NCBI RefSeq assembly: GCF_020873915.1
Contig: NZ_JAHWGP010000033.1
Coordinates: 27,219 to 91,218, forward strand
Source: Streptomyces sp. DH5
Lineage (GTDB): Bacteria; Actinomycetota; Actinomycetes; Streptomycetales; Streptomycetaceae
Direction of reading: 5' to 3'
DNA: 64,000 bases
Made by a program: the position numbers and the translations under genes. Shown piece by piece: positions 51,542 through 59,744 of this stretch. Every line of letters begins with the position of its first letter. Within the stretch, counting starts at the first letter, position 1. A model generated the notes under the pieces. It saw only the letters and a list, made by a program, of their open reading frames with translations. It did not search any database and was not told where the DNA came from.

Positions 51542-51919
51542 GTGGTGACCTTCACGGTGACCGACCAGGACCACGGCGGATGGGCCGTGCTCCGGGTGTC
51601 GGGCGAACTGGACCTGGTGACGTCCCCGGTGCTGCGCCAACGGGTGCACGACGTGGTGGCCGAGGGCCGGCACAGCCTCGTCCTCGACCTCTCCGAGGTG
51701 TGGTTCTGCGATTCCAGCGGGGTGGGCGTGCTCATCGCCTCCCGGCGGCTGCTGCGCTCCTGCCGGGGCAGCCTGCGGCTGATCCTCCCCGCGAGGGGGG
51801 CCGCCGACGGCAGTCACGTGAACAAGGTGCTCGGCGCCCTCGGCGTCCGCCGCCTCTTCGAGATCCATCCGGACGTCCCCTCCGCGGTCGACGAGGACTC
51901 GCGTCCGCTGTCGGCGTGA
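51542..51919 (+). CDS. STAS-domain anti-sigma factor antagonist
   Basis: The 125-residue protein is a single STAS domain of the SpoIIAA/RsbV type: WAVLRVSGELDLVTSPVLRQ, SLVLDLSEVWFCDSSGVGVL, and a C-terminal LGALGVRRLFEIHP helix. The phosphorylatable Ser is in CDSSG (about Ser58). When dephosphorylated it should bind a kinase-type anti-sigma factor and free a sigma factor. The RsbW-like ATPase at 53068 is a nearby candidate partner. GTG 51542 follows GAGGGG; the neighbouring GTGs at 51539 and 51545 are equally usable. The gene is divergent from the ECF sigma gene, which belongs to a different (zinc-finger) class of anti-sigma control. Confidence 0.9.
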   Translation: MVTFTVTDQDHGGWAVLRVSGELDLVTSPVLRQRVHDVVAEGRHSLVLDLSEVWFCDSSGVGVLIASRRLLRSCRGSLRLILPARGAADGSHVNKVLGALGVRRLFEIHPDVPSAVDEDSRPLSA

Positions 51920-52086
51920 GCCGCCGCCCCCGGACGTCCGTCGTGGAACCGCTCACACGTGTCACGCCGTTGTCCCGGTATTCCCCCGTTCCTGGTCCGG
52001 GCGACGTCTTCGTGCTCCCGGACGTCCACTGACCACGTACGCTCCCTGCGAGACGACCCACTGACCTAAGGCGGCCTGAAAGAGAC

Positions 52087-52599
52087 ATGGTCACCAGCGA
52101 GTACGAGCGCAGGATCGCGGCCCGGTTCGCCACCTTCGACCAGGACGGCAACGGCTACATCGACCGCGAGGACTTCAGCGGAGCGGCCAAGGCGCTGCTC
52201 GCCGAGTTCGGCACCGCCGCCCGCTCCGACCGGGGCCAGGCGCTGTACATCGGCGCCGAGGCGTTCTGGCAGGGCATGGCGGGGATCGCGGACCGGGACG
52301 GCGACCAGCGCATCACGCGCGAGGAGTTCGTGCACGGCGCGGTCAAGCGGCTGCGGGACAACCCGGAGGGCTTCGCCGAGATCGCCCGGCCCTTCCTGCA
52401 CGCGGCCCTCGCCGTCGCCGACACCCACGACGACGGTGCGGCCGGTGTCGAGAACACCGCGCGGGTGCTCAAGGTGCTCGGCGTCGACGAGGACCTCGCC
52501 GGTACGGTCGCCGCCTCCCTCGACACGGACGGCGACGGCAGGATCGGCGAGGAGGAGATCGTCCGGGCCTTCGCCCGCTACTTCACTGTTCCCGAGTGA
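52087..52599 (+). CDS. EF-hand calcium-binding protein, calerythrin-like
   Basis: This 170-residue protein has three canonical EF-hand loops: DQDGNGYIDRED (about residues 18-29), DRDGDQRITREE (about 69-80) and DTDGDGRIGEEE (about 147-158). A degenerate fourth loop (THDDGAAGVENTA) lies between the second and third canonical ones. The pattern is that of calerythrin and the Cab proteins of Streptomyces, which buffer or sense Ca2+. ATG 52087 is well placed in a gene-free region with AAAGAGA upstream. No membrane segment is present, so the protein is cytoplasmic. Its neighbours are sigma-regulatory proteins, but no direct link is evident. Confidence 0.93.
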   Translation: MVTSEYERRIAARFATFDQDGNGYIDREDFSGAAKALLAEFGTAARSDRGQALYIGAEAFWQGMAGIADRDGDQRITREEFVHGAVKRLRDNPEGFAEIARPFLHAALAVADTHDDGAAGVENTARVLKVLGVDEDLAGTVAASLDTDGDGRIGEEEIVRAFARYFTVPE

Positions 52600-53067
52600 C
52601 GCGCCCAGCGCCGATGTCACGGATCGTGGCATTCTCCTGATCACGGAGCGTGCGGTCCGGCTTCCGTCCTCCGCGTGACCCGTCACGGCCCGGAGTCGGA
52701 CGTCCGCTCCGGTACCTTGTGTGGGATGCGAGTCGTTCCGAGCACGCACCGCGACGGAGTCGCCCCCGAGGCGACTCCGTCCGGGCTGGTGCCTGCGGTT
52801 GCTCGCCGTGCGACCGGGCCCGTCGCCGCCCCCTGTTCGACCGCCCCCGGCCGGCGTCGCACAGTATGCCGTACGTGTACTCCTTCGCGCGGGAATATGC
52901 CCGAAGCGCTTGTTGACGTGACTGTACGTCAACCATGCTGTCCCACAAGGGAATCACGTTCCGTGACTCCTGTCCCGGCCGTTGTCCTGGCCATGCAGAA
53001 AATGGCTACGATCGTGGCCCTCGTGAGGCGCGAGTCCAAGTGTCCGCCGGTTCGGATGGTGTGAGCG
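52600..53067. promoter_or_regulatory. Gene-free region with inverted repeat upstream of the ATPase gene
   Basis: No convincing gene lies here. An inverted repeat GTTGACGT-GACTGT-ACGTCAAC with 8-base arms occupies 52912-52933, and TTGACG within it could be a -35 element. A second candidate -10, TACGAT, lies at 53007-53012, 56 bases before the ATPase start. The AT-rich patch 52880-53010 is therefore the likely promoter region. Confidence 0.5.
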
Positions 53068-53568
53068 GTGCAGGTGCTTCAAGTGCAGTTGGAGATCCGG
53101 CCCGACCCCGCTGAGGTGGGGCGTGCCCGGCGGTGGGCGCGTTCACGACTGGCCGGGTCCGGCATAGGAGCCGACGAACCACTGGCCGAGACGCTGATCC
53201 TGCTCGTCTCGGAGCTCGTCACCAACGCCGTGGTGCACACCCGCCGCCCCGCAGTGCTGCGCCTGTGCCTGCCGGGGGCGGAGGCGGCCGGGGAGGCCGT
53301 CGTCCGGCTGGAGGTGGCCGACCGCAGTGACCGGGCGCCGGTGCCGCGCTGCGTGGACGGCGAGTCGACCGGCGGCCGCGGACTCGCCCTCGTGGACGGC
53401 CTGGCCGACCGCTGGGGCTGGAGCGCCGAGGGGGCCGGCAAGCGCATCTGGTGCGAACTGGACCGCTGCGCGGGCCGGTCCGAGGCCGCCGCGCCGGTCT
53501 GCGACGGCAGCGCCACGGCGGCGTACGAGGGGTGGACCTACGAAGGGCGGCCGTACGAGGCGGTGTGA
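53068..53568 (+). CDS. RsbW-like ATP-binding protein (HATPase_c_2)
   Basis: The 166-residue protein has a GHKL ATPase domain of the RsbW/SpoIIAB type found in multiple copies in Streptomyces. The N-box is SELVTNAVVHTRRP, the G1 region LEVADRSDRAPVPR and the G2 region GGRGLALVDGLADRWGW. It should phosphorylate STAS proteins or bind sigma factors. The C-terminal 35 residues are low-complexity (AAYEGWTYEGRPYEAV). GTG 53068 is used. The region upstream has an 8-base-arm inverted repeat. The STAS gene at 51542 is the nearest candidate partner. Confidence 0.88.
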   Translation: MQVLQVQLEIRPDPAEVGRARRWARSRLAGSGIGADEPLAETLILLVSELVTNAVVHTRRPAVLRLCLPGAEAAGEAVVRLEVADRSDRAPVPRCVDGESTGGRGLALVDGLADRWGWSAEGAGKRIWCELDRCAGRSEAAAPVCDGSATAAYEGWTYEGRPYEAV

Positions 53569-54107
53569 GTGCGCGGGCGGACCGGTCGGGGCGGACCCCT
53601 CGGTCGCGGCCCTCGCCTCGCGCCCTCGGAGGGGCACGGGAGCACGGCGGGCCCGTCCCCGCGGGCGGTCTGTGAACCGGTGCGCCCGGTGTGCTTCCGT
53701 GCGCTGCGCCCATGAACAGGGCTTATGCCGTATTCCACCCCATCTCGCCCGAACCGGTGTTGACGTGCCGTGACGGTGTGATCACGCTGGTCGTCAGCGA
53801 TTCGCCGCGAGGGGACGGCGAGGGCCCTGCGACGGGAGCCCTCGACGAGTGTGGGTCGTCGGTCGGCGTCGGTTCCCCCCGGGGCCGAGGGGGAGCCCGG
53901 GCGGGAGGGCCGAGCCGAGGAGCGGTGCGGCGCTGCCGCGCTCGGGGCGTTCGGCGCCGCACCGCCACCGTCCCCCCGTCTTGTCCACAGGCTGTGGACG
54001 ACATGTGCCCACCCACCCGGCCGCGGCGGTCGCCGCCGCCCCCGCCCGTCGTCCCGCCTCGCGGAAGGCACGCCGGTGGGCCGTGGGTGTCACCCCCGGC
54101 GCGGCGC
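53569..54107. other. Gene-poor region between ATPase gene and MFS pseudogene
   Basis: No intact gene is recognised. An AT-richer patch at 53710-53810 (GGCTTATGCCGTATTCC, TGTTGACGTGCCGTGACGG) may hold the old promoter of the decayed transporter. A DnaA-box-like palindrome lies at 53981-54001. The N-terminal part of the transporter is not detectable. Confidence 0.45.
53981..54001. promoter_or_regulatory. Inverted pair of DnaA-box-like 9-mers
   Basis: TTGTCCACA, the preferred Streptomyces DnaA box, is followed after three bases by TGTGGACGA, the inverse of TCGTCCACA. The core GTCCACA-GGC-TGTGGAC is a perfect palindrome. Only this one pair is present, not a cluster as in oriC. Confidence 0.45.
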
Positions 54108-54932
54108 GGTCCGGTCACCGGCGTCCTCACCGCCGCGTCCGCCTCCGGACAGCCGATCTCCCTGCCCGTGCTGTCCTGGATCGTCGCCACCCACGACTGG
54201 CGGCCGGCCGCCGTCACCGTGGCGCTCGCCGCGCTCGCGGTGGTGCCGTTCGTCTGGCTGCTGTCGCACGACCACCACCCGGCCGACGTGGGCCGAAAGC
54301 CCTACGGGGCCGAGGAGTTCGTACCCAGCCCGCGCCGGTGCCGGGCGCCGCGCGGCGCGTGCTGACGGTGCCGTCCTCGGCGGCGCGCACCGGGCCCTTC
54401 CGGCTGCTCGCCGGTTCCTTCGCGATCTGCGGCGCCTCGACGAACGGGCTGGCCCAGACGCACTTCGTGCCCGCGTCCCACGACCACGGCATACCGGTCA
54501 CGACGGCGGCGCCGCTGCCGGCGGTCATCGGGGTGTTCGACGTCGCCGGGACGATCGCGTCCGGGTGGTCCACCGACCGGTACGACACCCGGCGGCTGCT
54601 CGCCGTGTACTACGCGCCGCGCGGCGTCTCCCTGCTGTTCCTGCCGATGCTGCCGGCGCCGGGCGCGCACCCGCCGATGGTCTTCCTCATCGTCTTCCAC
54701 GGGCTCGACCGGGAGGGCGACCGTGCCGCCCACGCCGGCGCTGTGCCGAGAGCACTACGGGGACGGCGGACCGATCGTCTTCGGGTGGGTGCTCGCCTCC
54801 CACCAGGTGGGCGCGGCCGTGGCCGCCTTCGCGGGCGGCGCGACGCGCTCGGCTCGTACGACGTGGTCCGGTACGCGTCGGGGCGTGGTGCGCGGCGCCG
54901 GCGCTGACGGTGCTGGTGATCCGGCGGCGGCC
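54108..54932 (+). pseudogene. MFS transporter pseudogene (C-terminal half, four frameshifts)
   Basis: Joining frames gives a continuous MFS-like sequence. Segments include TGVLTAASASGQPISLPVLS and PFVWLLSHDHHPADVGRKPY (to about 54331), then SSAARTGPFRLLAGSFAICG and VIGVFDVAGTIASGWSTDRY (about 54333-54714). These are followed by PTPALCREHYGDGGPIVFGW (to about 54841), DALGSYDVVRYAS and finally ALTVLVIRRRP. The frame changes near 54332, 54715, 54841 and 54885, and the first half of the transporter is absent. The remaining sequence is that of an MFS permease with HxPADVGxKPYG before the second half. It cannot make a functional protein. Confidence 0.85.
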
Positions 54933-54933
54933 G

Positions 54934-54978
54934 GCGACCGCCGGCCTCGCGACCGCCGGCCTCGCGACCGCCGGCCTC
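54934..54978 (+). repeat. 15-bp tandem repeat, three copies
   Basis: GCGACCGCCGGCCTC occurs three times in direct succession immediately after the last recognisable codon of the MFS pseudogene. It probably arose by slippage after the gene lost selection. Confidence 0.85.
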
Positions 54979-55080
54979 GCGGCGGGCGCCCGCCGCGACG
55001 GCCGCCCGGCGGTCCGGGGTGGCGGGCGGTCCGGTGACGGCTCACGTGGTGGGCGGCCCGGTGACGGGGGCCGGTGACCT

Positions 55081-56280
55081 TCAGGCGGTGGGCAGCCGGG
55101 ACACCCCGCCCGCGCGGGCCACGGCCTTGGCGATCCGCTCCGCGTCCAGCGCCAGTTCCCGGAGGTTCCCGCTGATCGGGTTCGTGTAGCCGGTGAAGTG
55201 GAGTCCGGGGGCGCCGGGTGCGGTACGGGCCCCGTGGGCCACGGGTCTGCCCCGCCCGTCCAGCACGCCGAGGTCCCCCACCAGGGACTCCAGCCCCCGG
55301 ACGTACCCGGTCGCCGCGATCACCGCGTCCGGGGTGATCCTCGTCCCGTCCGCCAGCACCACCTCACCCCCGTCGAACGCCTCCACGGCGGCCACGACCT
55401 CCACCGTCCCCTCGCGCACCGCGTCGATCAGCCCGACGTCCTGCACGGGGATGGCCCCCTCCCGCACCCGGCTGTAGAGGCCGGAGCCGGGGCGGGGCAG
55501 GCCGTGGGCCGACAGGTCGGGTATCGCCACCCGTGCCTGCACCCGGGAGACGCGGTCGACGAGGCCGACGGGCAGCCGGCGCACCAGGACCCCCGAGTAC
55601 TGCGCGGGCCAGCCGGCGGTGGAACGGCGCACGATGTGCGGCGGCGTGCGTACCGCCAGCCGCACCCGGGCCGCGCCGCCCTCCACCAGGTCCACGGCGA
55701 TCTCCGCGCCCGTGTTGCCGACGCCCACGACGAGGACGTCCCGGCCGGCGTAGGGCTTCGGGGCGCGGTACGCCGAGGCGTGCAGGAACTCGCCGGTGTA
55801 CGTGGCCCGGCCGGGCCAGTCGGGGACGCGCGGGGTGTGGTTGTAGCCGGTGGCGACGACGACCGCCGCGCCGGTCAGCTCCCGGCCGCCGGTGGCGTGC
55901 AGCAGCCAGCCGGTGCCGTCCGGGGTGCGCTCGACGCGGGAGACCTCGACGCCGGTGACGATCTCGAGCCGGTGGTGCTCGGCGTACTTCTCCAGGTACC
56001 TGACCACGTCGTCGCGGGCCGGCCACCGGCCGAACCGGCGGGGCATCGGCAGGCCGGGCAGGGCGGACAGCCGCCGGGTGGTGTGCAGGCGCAGCCGGTC
56101 GTAGTGGCGCCGCCAGGACGCGCCCACGCGGTCGGAGCGCTCCAGGACGACCGCCCGGATCCCCCGGGCGCGCAGGGCGTACGCGGCGGCCAGCCCGCCC
56201 GGTCCGCCGCCGATGACGTAGACGGGTCGGTCCGCCGGGTTCGGCGCGGTGGGCTGCGCGGACGTGGAGGAGTCGGTCAT
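55081..56280 (-). CDS. FAD/NAD(P)-dependent flavin monooxygenase
   Basis: The 399-residue oxidoreductase resembles class B flavin monooxygenases (YUCCA/FMO-like). The first Rossmann motif is VIGGGPGGLAAAYALRARG (FAD), and the second is LVVGVGNTGAEIAVDL (NADPH). Between them is an FMO-type signature TYTGEFLHASAYR, and later IAATGYVRGLESL and a C-terminal HFTGYTNPISGNLRELALD. It should oxygenate a nucleophilic N, S or ketone substrate using NADPH and O2. ATG 56280 starts the conserved part. The longer upstream frame is Arg-rich and crosses an inverted repeat at 56293-56334 that may be an operator. No neighbouring pathway genes indicate the substrate. Confidence 0.9.
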   Translation of the reverse strand: MTDSSTSAQPTAPNPADRPVYVIGGGPGGLAAAYALRARGIRAVVLERSDRVGASWRRHYDRLRLHTTRRLSALPGLPMPRRFGRWPARDDVVRYLEKYAEHHRLEIVTGVEVSRVERTPDGTGWLLHATGGRELTGAAVVVATGYNHTPRVPDWPGRATYTGEFLHASAYRAPKPYAGRDVLVVGVGNTGAEIAVDLVEGGAARVRLAVRTPPHIVRRSTAGWPAQYSGVLVRRLPVGLVDRVSRVQARVAIPDLSAHGLPRPGSGLYSRVREGAIPVQDVGLIDAVREGTVEVVAAVEAFDGGEVVLADGTRITPDAVIAATGYVRGLESLVGDLGVLDGRGRPVAHGARTAPGAPGLHFTGYTNPISGNLRELALDAERIAKAVARAGGVSRLPTA

Positions 56281-56292
56281 GAGCGCGAGCCT

Positions 56293-56334
56293 AATTCCGC
56301 ACCTGGTTGATGGGTATCGGTCAAGACCGGAATT
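56293..56334. promoter_or_regulatory. Inverted repeat upstream of the flavin monooxygenase gene
   Basis: AATTCCG at 56293-56299 is inverted as CGGAATT at 56328-56334, 13 bases beyond the start codon on the upstream side, in an AT-richer patch. The arms are 7 bases with a 28-base spacer. It could be a promoter-overlapping operator, but this rests on position only. Confidence 0.35.
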
Positions 56335-56716
56335 GGTTGCGGATCGATCACGTCGCTTCCGGCGGGTACGAGGGCGTGCCCGGAACCCGTGCCCCACGGG
56401 AGCCACCGCCCGTACGAACCGGCGCGTCGCACTGCCGGCACCGGCCGCGTCGGCCGCCACCGGGGTCTCTGGGCTCCGTCCGTGCTGGCCGGGGTGATGT
56501 GGTGCGTTCGTCGGCCAGGACGTCCGGCTCGTGGCGGTCGGGGAGCGGGGTCCGTGCGCCTGCGGGGTCGGAGGCAGGGCTGGGGCTTCCCGTGCGGCGG
56601 CGTCCGGCAGGCGGGCTCCGGTGTTCCCCGCCGGGTGGTGTCCGGGGAGCCGGACTTCCGTGCCCTCCGCCCGGTGGCGTCCCGGGCTCCCGTACCGCCC
56701 GCGCGGCGGGCCGGTG
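56335..56716. other. Intergenic region without recognised gene
   Basis: The stretch between the monooxygenase promoter and the end of the PNPOx-fold gene has open frames on both strands. They have no recognisable domain, no ribosome-binding site with a sensible start, and Arg/Gly/Pro-dominated translations. I see no repeat or strong hairpin. Confidence 0.4.
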
Positions 56717-57382
56717 TCAGGGCCAGAGGAGTTCGTGGGTCCATCCCCCGGGTGCCCGCCGGTAGCGCAGCCGTACGTGGCGGCGCCGGGCGTCGCCCTG
56801 GAAGAACTCGACCTCGTCCGGCCGCAGACGGTACAGCGTCCAGGACGGGACCGGGGTCGCCGGTTCCCGCCGTGCCCGGTCCCAGGCCTGCTCCGAGGCC
56901 CGTGCCAGGTCCTCCGCCGAGCCGAGGACCTCGCTCTGCCTGCCGGTCAGGGCGGCGGCCAGGGCTCCCGTCGAGCGGGCGTGCAGATCCGCCTGCGCCT
57001 CCTCGCGGGGAGCGACGCCGACCGGCCCGCGCACCCGCACCTGACGGCCCAGCACCGGCCAGTAGAAGGCCAGCGCGGCGTGCGGGCGCCCGGCGAGCTG
57101 GCCGCCCTTGCGGCTGTGCGCGTGGGTCGCGAAGGACCAGCCGTCGTCGTCCGCGCCGTGCAGCATCACGATCCGTACGTCGGGCAGGCCCTCCGCGTCC
57201 GCCGTGGCCAGCGACATGGTGTGCGGTTCGGCCTGTCCGGCCGCCGCCGCCTCCGCCAGCCACCGCGCGAACAGCGGCAGTGGCGCGGCGGGCGCGGTGT
57301 CCGGGGCCAGCGGTGGCAGCGTGGTGACCGCCGGGTCCCACACCCGCAGCGACCTCAGCAGCTCGTGAAGATCGGGTTCCAT
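56717..57382 (-). CDS. PNPOx-fold pyridoxal oxidase-like protein
   Basis: This 221-residue protein is similar to pyridoxamine phosphate oxidase: HTMSLATADAEGLPDVRIVMLHG, SFATHAHSRKGGQLAGRPHAAL, and a C-terminal region with PDEVEFFQGDARRRHVRLRY. The C-terminal dimerisation motif of true PdxH (W-x-G-x-x-x-R-LHDR) is incomplete, and a typical pdxH already exists at 34261. This is probably a paralogue with another substrate, for example a phenazine-pathway-like (PhzG) or F420/FMN-dependent oxidase. ATG 57382 is at the natural N-terminus (MEPDLHELLRSLRVW). The next gene upstream on the strand also has a PNPOx-like fold. Confidence 0.85.
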   Translation of the reverse strand: MEPDLHELLRSLRVWDPAVTTLPPLAPDTAPAAPLPLFARWLAEAAAAGQAEPHTMSLATADAEGLPDVRIVMLHGADDDGWSFATHAHSRKGGQLAGRPHAALAFYWPVLGRQVRVRGPVGVAPREEAQADLHARSTGALAAALTGRQSEVLGSAEDLARASEQAWDRARREPATPVPSWTLYRLRPDEVEFFQGDARRRHVRLRYRRAPGGWTHELLWP

Positions 57383-57409
57383 GCCCTGATTGTCGTGCGT
57401 GCGGCCCGC

Positions 57410-57835
57410 TCAGACCGACCCGAGGTCCGAGGAGAGCCACCGTTCGGGGCGCATCCGCACGATGACCTGCTCGCCGTGGTTCTTCCAGGCGAAGTCGACG
57501 TACCCCTCGACCCTGTCGGCCGGGAGGTAGCGGGCGGAGATCTCCCGGAGCAGCTCGACCGTGGCCGGGGTGGTGTCGACGACCGGGCCCTCGACGGAGA
57601 CGTAACGGATGGTGGGCTCGACGCGGTCCACCATCAGCGAGAACCGTCCCGCCGCGCTGATCAGCCGGTTCTTGCGCGAATCGAGACCGGTCATGATCCA
57701 GACGTCGCCGCCGGGCGCGTACTGGTACCAGATCGGCACGCTCAGCGGGGCGCGGCCGTCCCCGGCGTCCACGGCGAATGCGGCGACATGGGGTTCGGCC
57801 AGGAACTGTTCACGTTCTTCGCGGGTCAGGGCCAT
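57410..57835 (-). CDS. PPOX-class F420/FMN-dependent oxidoreductase-like protein
   Basis: The 141-residue split-barrel protein is of the pyridoxamine 5'-phosphate oxidase-like superfamily: LTREEREQFLAEPHVAAFAV, APLSVPIWYQYAPGGDVWIMT, SRKNRLISAAGRFSLMVDR, then WLSSDLGSV at the end. Members bind FMN, F420 or heme and reduce varied substrates. ATG 57835 follows GGAGGAACCCGCC, a clear ribosome-binding site, so the longer upstream frame is not used. Upstream lie tandem CCGGTGTGTG units at 57881-57910, and then the convergently oriented context of the TetR gene on the same strand. Confidence 0.85.
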   Translation of the reverse strand: MALTREEREQFLAEPHVAAFAVDAGDGRAPLSVPIWYQYAPGGDVWIMTGLDSRKNRLISAAGRFSLMVDRVEPTIRYVSVEGPVVDTTPATVELLREISARYLPADRVEGYVDFAWKNHGEQVIVRMRPERWLSSDLGSV

Positions 57836-58071
57836 GGCGGGTTCCTCCTGCGACGTGTGGGGCGTACGGCGTACGGGGTACCGGTGTGTGCCGGTGTGTG
57901 CCGGTGTGCGGCCGGACTCCGGCGGCTTCGACGCGGACCGCACCGGAGGTGTTCCTTCCCCATCCGACCCGGTCGGCACCGCACCACGCGACAGGCGGCG
58001 GTCCACCGGGGTGAACCGCCGCCTGGATGACAGGACTTGCGTGGTCGCGTGGGGTGCGGGCAGCCGGGCGG
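57836..58071. other. Intergenic region with short tandem repeats
   Basis: CCGGTGTGTG occurs at 57881 and 57891, with a third partial copy at 57901. No gene is seen. GCGTACGGCGTACGGGGTACC just before it contains overlapping GTAC sites that might be an operator for the PPOX gene. Confidence 0.4.
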
Positions 58072-58719
58072 CTACTTCGTCGGCTTCCTCCCGGTGACCC
58101 CCAGGTGCACCAGCAGAGCCAGGTTGGGCTTGAGCTCGGCCTGCTTCACGCCCCAGGAGGAGAAACCTTTCTGGTGGGAGGCGACGGCCGCGAGCATGGC
58201 GACCAGGGAACCGGCGATCGCCCCCGGATTCACGTCCTTGTCGATGCGCCCCTTGGCCTGCAGTCCGGCGACCGAGTCGGCCAGGGAGGAGTTCACCGAG
58301 TTCAGGATCTTCATGCGGATCTTGTAGAACCGCTTGTCGCCCTCGGCGGCGCCCAGGTCCACGACGCGCAGGAGCGCGTCGTTCTTCCGCCAGAACTCCA
58401 GGAAACCGTCGACGAGTTCCTGTGCCGTCTGCCAGCCGGCCCGCCCGGTCCACGAGCGGCCCGCCAGCAGTTCGGTCAACGCGCCGCTCTCCGCGGCCAT
58501 TTCCTCGGCGAGCTCCAGAACGGCGCCCTCGACGTCCGGGAAGTACTGGTAGAAGGTGGCCGGCGAGGTTCCCGCCCGGCGGGCGACGTCGATGACCTTG
58601 ACATCCCGGTAGGGGGACGAGCTGAGCATCTCGCTGAGGCAGTCGAGCAGCTTCTGCCGGGTCGCCTGCCCACGTTTTCCGGCCACCCGGCCGTCGACGG
58701 TACGCACTTGTCCTGTCAT
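58072..58719 (-). CDS. TetR-family transcriptional regulator
   Basis: The 215-residue regulator has a TetR helix-turn-helix at about residues 20-65 (TRQKLLDCLSEMLSSSPYRD, then VIDVARRAGTSPATFYQYF), a strong match to the family. A C-terminal all-helical ligand domain (about 80-205) carries aromatic residues (FLEFWRKNDALLRV, GAIAGSLVAMLAAVASHQKG). ATG 58719 is the natural start, and the last residues GVTGRKPTK are basic. It lies upstream and divergent to the VOC/afsK genes with a 122-base gap, and its own target is unknown. A homologue occupies the same place beside afsK in S. coelicolor as far as I recall. Confidence 0.88.
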   Translation of the reverse strand: MTGQVRTVDGRVAGKRGQATRQKLLDCLSEMLSSSPYRDVKVIDVARRAGTSPATFYQYFPDVEGAVLELAEEMAAESGALTELLAGRSWTGRAGWQTAQELVDGFLEFWRKNDALLRVVDLGAAEGDKRFYKIRMKILNSVNSSLADSVAGLQAKGRIDKDVNPGAIAGSLVAMLAAVASHQKGFSSWGVKQAELKPNLALLVHLGVTGRKPTK

Positions 58720-58841
58720 GCAGTCAGCTTACCGACGGGTGATCCGGGCGCGATTCGGCCGACTGCAAATGGGGTGCGCGGTCGCGGATGCGCTGGTGTG
58801 CCTGGTCTGCGCGGTGCGGGGGGCGCGGCTAGTTTGGCGGC

Positions 58842-59564
58842 ATGGCCGAAAACAAGGCATCGCAGTACTCGGAGGGCACCCCGTGCTGGGTGGACGCGCA
58901 GCTTCCCGACGTGGAGGCGGGCAAGCGGTTCTACGGCGAGCTCTTCGGCTGGACCTTCGAGGACCAGCCGCAGGGAACCGTGCGGGCGCTGAAGGAGGGT
59001 GAGCCCGTCGCCTCCCTCGCGCACAAGACGGACGGCCGGCTGCCCACCGTGTGGACGGTGTCCTTCGCCACCCCCGACGCCGAGGCGACGTGCCGGCGGA
59101 TCCTCGCGGGCGGCGGTCAGATCGTCTCCCCGCCGCTGCCCTTCGGCGACCTGGGCGTCACCGCGCTGGTCACCGACCCCGAGGGCGCCGTGTTCTCCCT
59201 CTGGCAGGGCGGGCGCACCCCCGGCTTCGGCCGCCGGCGGGAGCCCGGCACCTTCGCCTGGGTGCAGCTCTACGCGCGGGACACCGAGGCGGCCAACACC
59301 TTCTACGGCGACCTCTTCCACGAGGCCCTGTTCGGTCCGGACGCCGATCCCGCCTTCGGCCGCGCACCGGTCACCGACGTCTTCGCCGCCGAGATGCCGC
59401 CCCACCTCCTGGTCCACTTCGCCGCCGGGGACCTGGACGCCGCCATGGCGGAGGTGGCCCGGCTCGGGGGCCGGGTCCAGGTCCCTCCCTTCGAGACGTC
59501 CTACGGCACGGCGGCCGTGGTCACCGACAACCAGGGCGCGTCCTTCGCGCTGCTGCGCCGCTGA
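58842..59564 (+). CDS. kbpA: VOC-family protein, probable KbpA (AfsK-binding protein)
   Basis: This 240-residue protein is made of two vicinal-oxygen-chelate (glyoxalase-like) modules. The first is about residues 12-120 (GTPCWVDAQLPDVEAGKRFYGELFGW, TDPEGAVFSLWQGG) and the second about 130-240 (TFAWVQLYARDTEAANTFYGDLF, TDNQGASFALLRR). Metal ligands typical of enzymatic glyoxalases are only partly conserved. In S. coelicolor the gene immediately upstream of afsK encodes KbpA, which binds unphosphorylated AfsK and inhibits its autophosphorylation. The size and position match here, so the name is assigned by context and memory. ATG 58842. Confidence 0.78.
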   Translation: MAENKASQYSEGTPCWVDAQLPDVEAGKRFYGELFGWTFEDQPQGTVRALKEGEPVASLAHKTDGRLPTVWTVSFATPDAEATCRRILAGGGQIVSPPLPFGDLGVTALVTDPEGAVFSLWQGGRTPGFGRRREPGTFAWVQLYARDTEAANTFYGDLFHEALFGPDADPAFGRAPVTDVFAAEMPPHLLVHFAAGDLDAAMAEVARLGGRVQVPPFETSYGTAAVVTDNQGASFALLRR

Positions 59565-59744
59565 GCCGTTTCCGCCTCCGAAGTCATATGTAAACCTGGA
59601 CACCCGATTTGTCGGCCGGTTCGCAACCGGGGGCCCGGACAGGAAGAATCGGGGTGCGTGCCGCCACGGCGGTGCGGTGGTGAGACGCTGCACTACGGTC
59701 GCGCACAGGTGGAGGCGCGACGCGTACGGGGAGGTGGCAGGCAA

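Noticed and set aside
52675-53064. A 129-codon plus-strand frame before the RsbW-like gene
   Set aside because: It crosses the promoter-like inverted repeat, has no recognised domain and shows poor codon bias.
53981-54001. Replication origin
   Set aside because: Only one pair of DnaA boxes is present, with no AT-rich unwinding region and no dnaA or dnaN nearby.
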